Of a stretch of DNA of 26,173 nucleotides, positions 23,985 through 26,173 are shown piece after piece. How positions within the stretch are numbered: the stretch's first letter is position 1; each line of letters starts with the position of its first letter. A model generated the notes under the pieces. That model was not told where the DNA came from, searched no databases, and worked only from the letters and a program-made list of their open reading frames with translations. The translations under genes were made by a program, and so were the position numbers. This DNA is from CAZKEW01 sp964580435. GTDB taxonomy: Bacteria; Acidobacteriota; Aminicenantia; Aminicenantales; UBA8522. The stretch lies in the NCBI GenBank assembly GCA_964580435.1, contig CAZOKP010000032.1, positions 1 to 26,173 of the forward strand, read 5' to 3'.

Positions 23985-25920
23985 AAACGGTCAATGTTAA
24001 AGACCTATTTTTATTCAAATCAATGATTTTTTCAAGAAGCTCATCCACCTGAACCTGGCCCTTGTCCCCTTGGGTATGGACCCTTAAAGAAGCGGTGCCG
24101 TTGGCTGCCTCTTTGTCCCCGACAACAAGGATAAGCGGGATTTTCTGGCTCTCGGCATCCCTTATCTTGTAGCCGATTTTCTCTCGGCGGGTGTCCACGC
24201 GAGACCTCAGCCCCTTCTCTTTGAACTTCCGGTCCAGGGAAAAACCATAATCATGGTGTCTTTCGGCGAGAGGAAGGATGCCGACCTGGACTGGCGCAAG
24301 CCAGACCGGAAAATTCCCGTTATAGTGTTCGATCAGGATGCCCAAAAAACGCTCCAGAGAACCCAGGAGCGCCCGGTGGACCATGTACGGACGGTGCTCC
24401 TTGCCATCCTCAGCGACGAAGGTCATGCCGAACCGTTCGGGGGTGTTGAAATCGAACTGGATGGTTGTGCATTGCCAGAGGCGGTTTAGGGCGTCCCTGA
24501 CCTTAATGTCTATCTTGGGGCCGTAGAAGACGGCCTCTCCCTCGATGCGTTTGTAGGACAAGCCGCGGGACTCCAAGGCCTTGACCAGAGACGCCTCAGC
24601 CCGGCACCACATATCGTCGGCGCCGCAGTACTTGGCTGTATTCTTCGGGTCGCGGACCGAGAGCTCGATCTTGTTGTCGACGAACCCAAAGGCCGCCAGG
24701 ATATCGATAGAGAAATCCAGAACGCGCAGGATCTCGTCATCGATCTGGTCTGGAGTGCAGATGATGTGGGCATCATCTTGGGTAAAACCGCGGACGCGGA
24801 GCAGGCCGTGGAGGGTGCCGCTGCGCTCGTAACGGTAGACTGTCCCCAGCTCGGCCCAGCGCAGCGGGAGATCACGGTAGGAGCGGAGGCGGGCCTTATA
24901 GATCAGGATGTGGAATGGGCAGTTCATCGGCTTGAGGTAATAGTTCTGCCCGTCGATATCCATGGGCGAGTACATCGAGGCCTTGTAGAAGTCAAGGTGA
25001 CCCGAGGTCTGCCAGAGCCACTCCCTGCCGATGTGCGGAGTGTAGAGGATGTCGTAGCCGCCTTCCGCGTGGCGCTGGCGCCAGTAATCCTCGATGACGG
25101 CCCGGATCCGGGCACCTTTGGGGTGCCAGAGGATGAGTCCGCCGCCGAGGAGGTCGTTGATGCTGTAGAGGTCGAGCTCAACGCCCAGCTTGCGATGGTC
25201 CCTTTTGCCGGCCTCTTCGAGCACGGCCAGGTAATCCTCGAGCTGCTTCCTCTTGAAAAAGGCTGTCCCATAAATCCTCTGGAGTTGCTTGCCTCTTTCA
25301 TCTCCCTTCCAGTAAGCCCCGGACACAGACAGGAGCTTAAAATTCTTGACGTATCCGGTGGACGGCACATGGGGGCCCAGACAGAAATCAAGGAAGCTCC
25401 CCTGCCGGTAGCAGGTGACTCGGTCTCCTCCCTTTTCCCGGATGAGCTCCATCTTGAGCTCCTGCCCCAGGGCCTGAAAAAGGCGCAGCGCCTCTTCCTT
25501 GGCATAGGTCACTTTCTGGACGGGAATATCCTGCCCGGCGAGCTCTCTCATCTTGTTCTCGATGGCTTCCAGGTCTTGCACGCTAAAAGGAATCTCCCGC
25601 AAAAAATCATAATAGAAGCCGTTTTCGACCGCCGGCCCTATGCCTGTCTTGGTGCCAGGGAAAAGCTCAAGGACCGCGTGGGCAAGGAGGTGGGAAGCGC
25701 TGTGACTCAGGATCTCCAGGCCCTCGTCGGAATCGTCGTAAATCCAGTGGACTTCGACCTCCTTCTCGAGAGGAGAATCAAGCCCGACAACTTCGCCGTC
25801 CACTTTGGCAAGAACAGGCTTCCGGGCAAGGTTGAGCTGCGCAAGCGCATCTCCCACCGCTGTCCCTTTTTTTACCGAAAGCAGAGATGCCTCTACCTTG
25901 ATCTTGACCAAATCATTCAT
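23983..25920 (-). CDS. thrS: Threonine-tRNA ligase
   Basis: Class II synthetase (645 residues) that charges tRNA-Thr. Domains in order: TGS (1-60); second additional/editing domain with HSASH at 73-77 and CLGPH at 180-184, which clear mischarged Ser-tRNA; catalytic core; C-terminal HGTP anticodon-binding domain from about 540. Zinc ligands that recognise threonine are C334 (PMNCPFH), H385 (DDAHIIC) and H515 (YMVHRALLGSLERF), almost identical in number to E. coli. Motif 2 is near YRYERSGTLHGLLRVRGFTQDDAH. The ATG at 25920 lacks a clear Shine-Dalgarno sequence, unlike most neighbours. It lies 83 bases after tRNA-Val and 12 bases before infC, giving the conserved thrS-infC-rpmI-rplT order. Confidence 0.97.
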   Translation of the reverse strand: MNDLVKIKVEASLLSVKKGTAVGDALAQLNLARKPVLAKVDGEVVGLDSPLEKEVEVHWIYDDSDEGLEILSHSASHLLAHAVLELFPGTKTGIGPAVENGFYYDFLREIPFSVQDLEAIENKMRELAGQDIPVQKVTYAKEEALRLFQALGQELKMELIREKGGDRVTCYRQGSFLDFCLGPHVPSTGYVKNFKLLSVSGAYWKGDERGKQLQRIYGTAFFKRKQLEDYLAVLEEAGKRDHRKLGVELDLYSINDLLGGGLILWHPKGARIRAVIEDYWRQRHAEGGYDILYTPHIGREWLWQTSGHLDFYKASMYSPMDIDGQNYYLKPMNCPFHILIYKARLRSYRDLPLRWAELGTVYRYERSGTLHGLLRVRGFTQDDAHIICTPDQIDDEILRVLDFSIDILAAFGFVDNKIELSVRDPKNTAKYCGADDMWCRAEASLVKALESRGLSYKRIEGEAVFYGPKIDIKVRDALNRLWQCTTIQFDFNTPERFGMTFVAEDGKEHRPYMVHRALLGSLERFLGILIEHYNGNFPVWLAPVQVGILPLAERHHDYGFSLDRKFKEKGLRSRVDTRREKIGYKIRDAESQKIPLILVVGDKEAANGTASLRVHTQGDKGQVQVDELLEKIIDLNKNRSLTLTV

Positions 25921-26003
25921 TATCGATTATTAGTATTCAACAGGCGGGAAATGGAAAAAAGCAATCTTCTTAGCGTCCTCTTGAATACGCTCTCCTTATC
26001 CAA

Positions 26004-26078
26004 TGGTAGGCGCGGAGGGTATCGAACCCACGGCCTCTTCCGCGTCAAGGAAGCGCTCTACCACTGAGCTACGCGCCT
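26004..26078 (-). tRNA. tRNA-Val (anticodon GAC)
   Basis: A 75-nt cloverleaf with encoded CCA. The acceptor stem AGGCGCG/CGCGCCT has seven pairs. The D arm is GCTC-AGTGGTA-GAGC. The anticodon stem CTTCC/GGAAG encloses TTGACGC, giving anticodon GAC at 26046-26044, which reads valine GUC/GUU. The T arm is GTGGG-TTCGATA-CCCTC with one T-T mismatch at its second pair. The gene lies 83 bases upstream of thrS on the same strand and may share its transcript. Confidence 0.93.
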
Positions 26079-26100
26079 AGCCTTCGTTTATAACGGCTAT

Positions 26101-26130
26101 ATATTAAAGAAATTAGGCGGCGAGTGTCAA
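26101..26130 (-). promoter_or_regulatory. Candidate sigma70 promoter for tRNA-Val and the thrS operon
   Basis: On the minus strand a perfect TTGACA (26130-26125) is followed after 18 bases by TAATAT (26106-26101), inside a longer AT-rich run (TTTAATATATAG). The start of tRNA-Val is about 22 bases downstream. No other strong promoter was seen before thrS, so this may drive the long minus-strand array. Confidence 0.6.
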
Positions 26131-26173
26131 TAGGAGGCTCGGGGTGTGGGCTCGAAGGCAGGCGAATTTGCTC

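Noticed and set aside
25921..26003. T-box or other leader riboswitch before thrS
   Set aside because: The 83-base spacer is too short for a T-box and lacks its conserved sequence; only a weak AGCGT/ACGCT hairpin is visible.
24766..26067. 433-codon plus-strand ORF opposite thrS and tRNA-Val
   Set aside because: It is antisense to thrS and runs through the tRNA gene; it has no recognisable domain.

Overview
The window looks like a fragment of a metagenome-assembled genome from a Gram-negative, non-proteobacterial organism. LpxD and an O-antigen-polymerase-like protein point to a lipid A-bearing outer membrane, and Dxs points to isoprenoid synthesis by the MEP pathway. Both runs of N are exactly 100 bases and are flanked by identical 55-bp copies, the signature of a short-read scaffold. 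The gene order (thrS-infC-rpmI-rplT-pheS-pheT-zapA-rny-ymdB-xseA-xseB-ispA-dxs-tlyA-nadK) and the 'TCATTGCGAG' dispersed repeat suggest Acidobacteriota or Candidatus Aminicenantes. That placement is from memory of gene order only and is not certain.

Layout. Positions 1-2540 (minus) hold an envelope polysaccharide module: a GT4 glycosyltransferase running off the left edge and a polyprenyl-phosphate sugar-1-phosphate transferase. A palindromic dispersed repeat (2641-2810) separates them from a divergent Wzy/WaaL-type membrane protein (2909-5008, plus). From 5016 a good sigma70 promoter leads into an F0-only ATP synthase cluster (atpZ, atpI, atpB, atpE), followed closely by a YihY/BrkB membrane protein and lpxD. 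The c subunit carries the residues of a Na+-binding rotor. No F1 genes and no b subunit are present.

Positions 9083-26078 are a nearly unbroken minus-strand array. In transcription order it runs: tRNA-Val(GAC), thrS, infC, rpmI, rplT, pheS, pheT, a small coiled-coil gene, zapA, a 199-bp spacer with hairpins, rny, ymdB, xseA, xseB, ispA, dxs, tlyA, nadK, then trxA-trxB from their own near-consensus promoter. Most junctions overlap or are separated by under 25 bases, which suggests one long transcript joining translation, cell division, RNA turnover, DNA repair, isoprenoid synthesis, rRNA methylation, NADP supply and thiol redox.

The most useful points are: infC starts at ATT behind a perfect Shine-Dalgarno sequence; both N gaps should be collapsed, which restores nadK as one 285-residue ORF; PheT lacks the usual N-terminal tRNA-binding OB domain; TrxA has a WCMPC active site and a TTG start; and the zapA-rny spacer may encode a structured RNA. 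I found no CRISPR array, prophage, transposase or defence system. This is mostly a core-genome region, not a new system.
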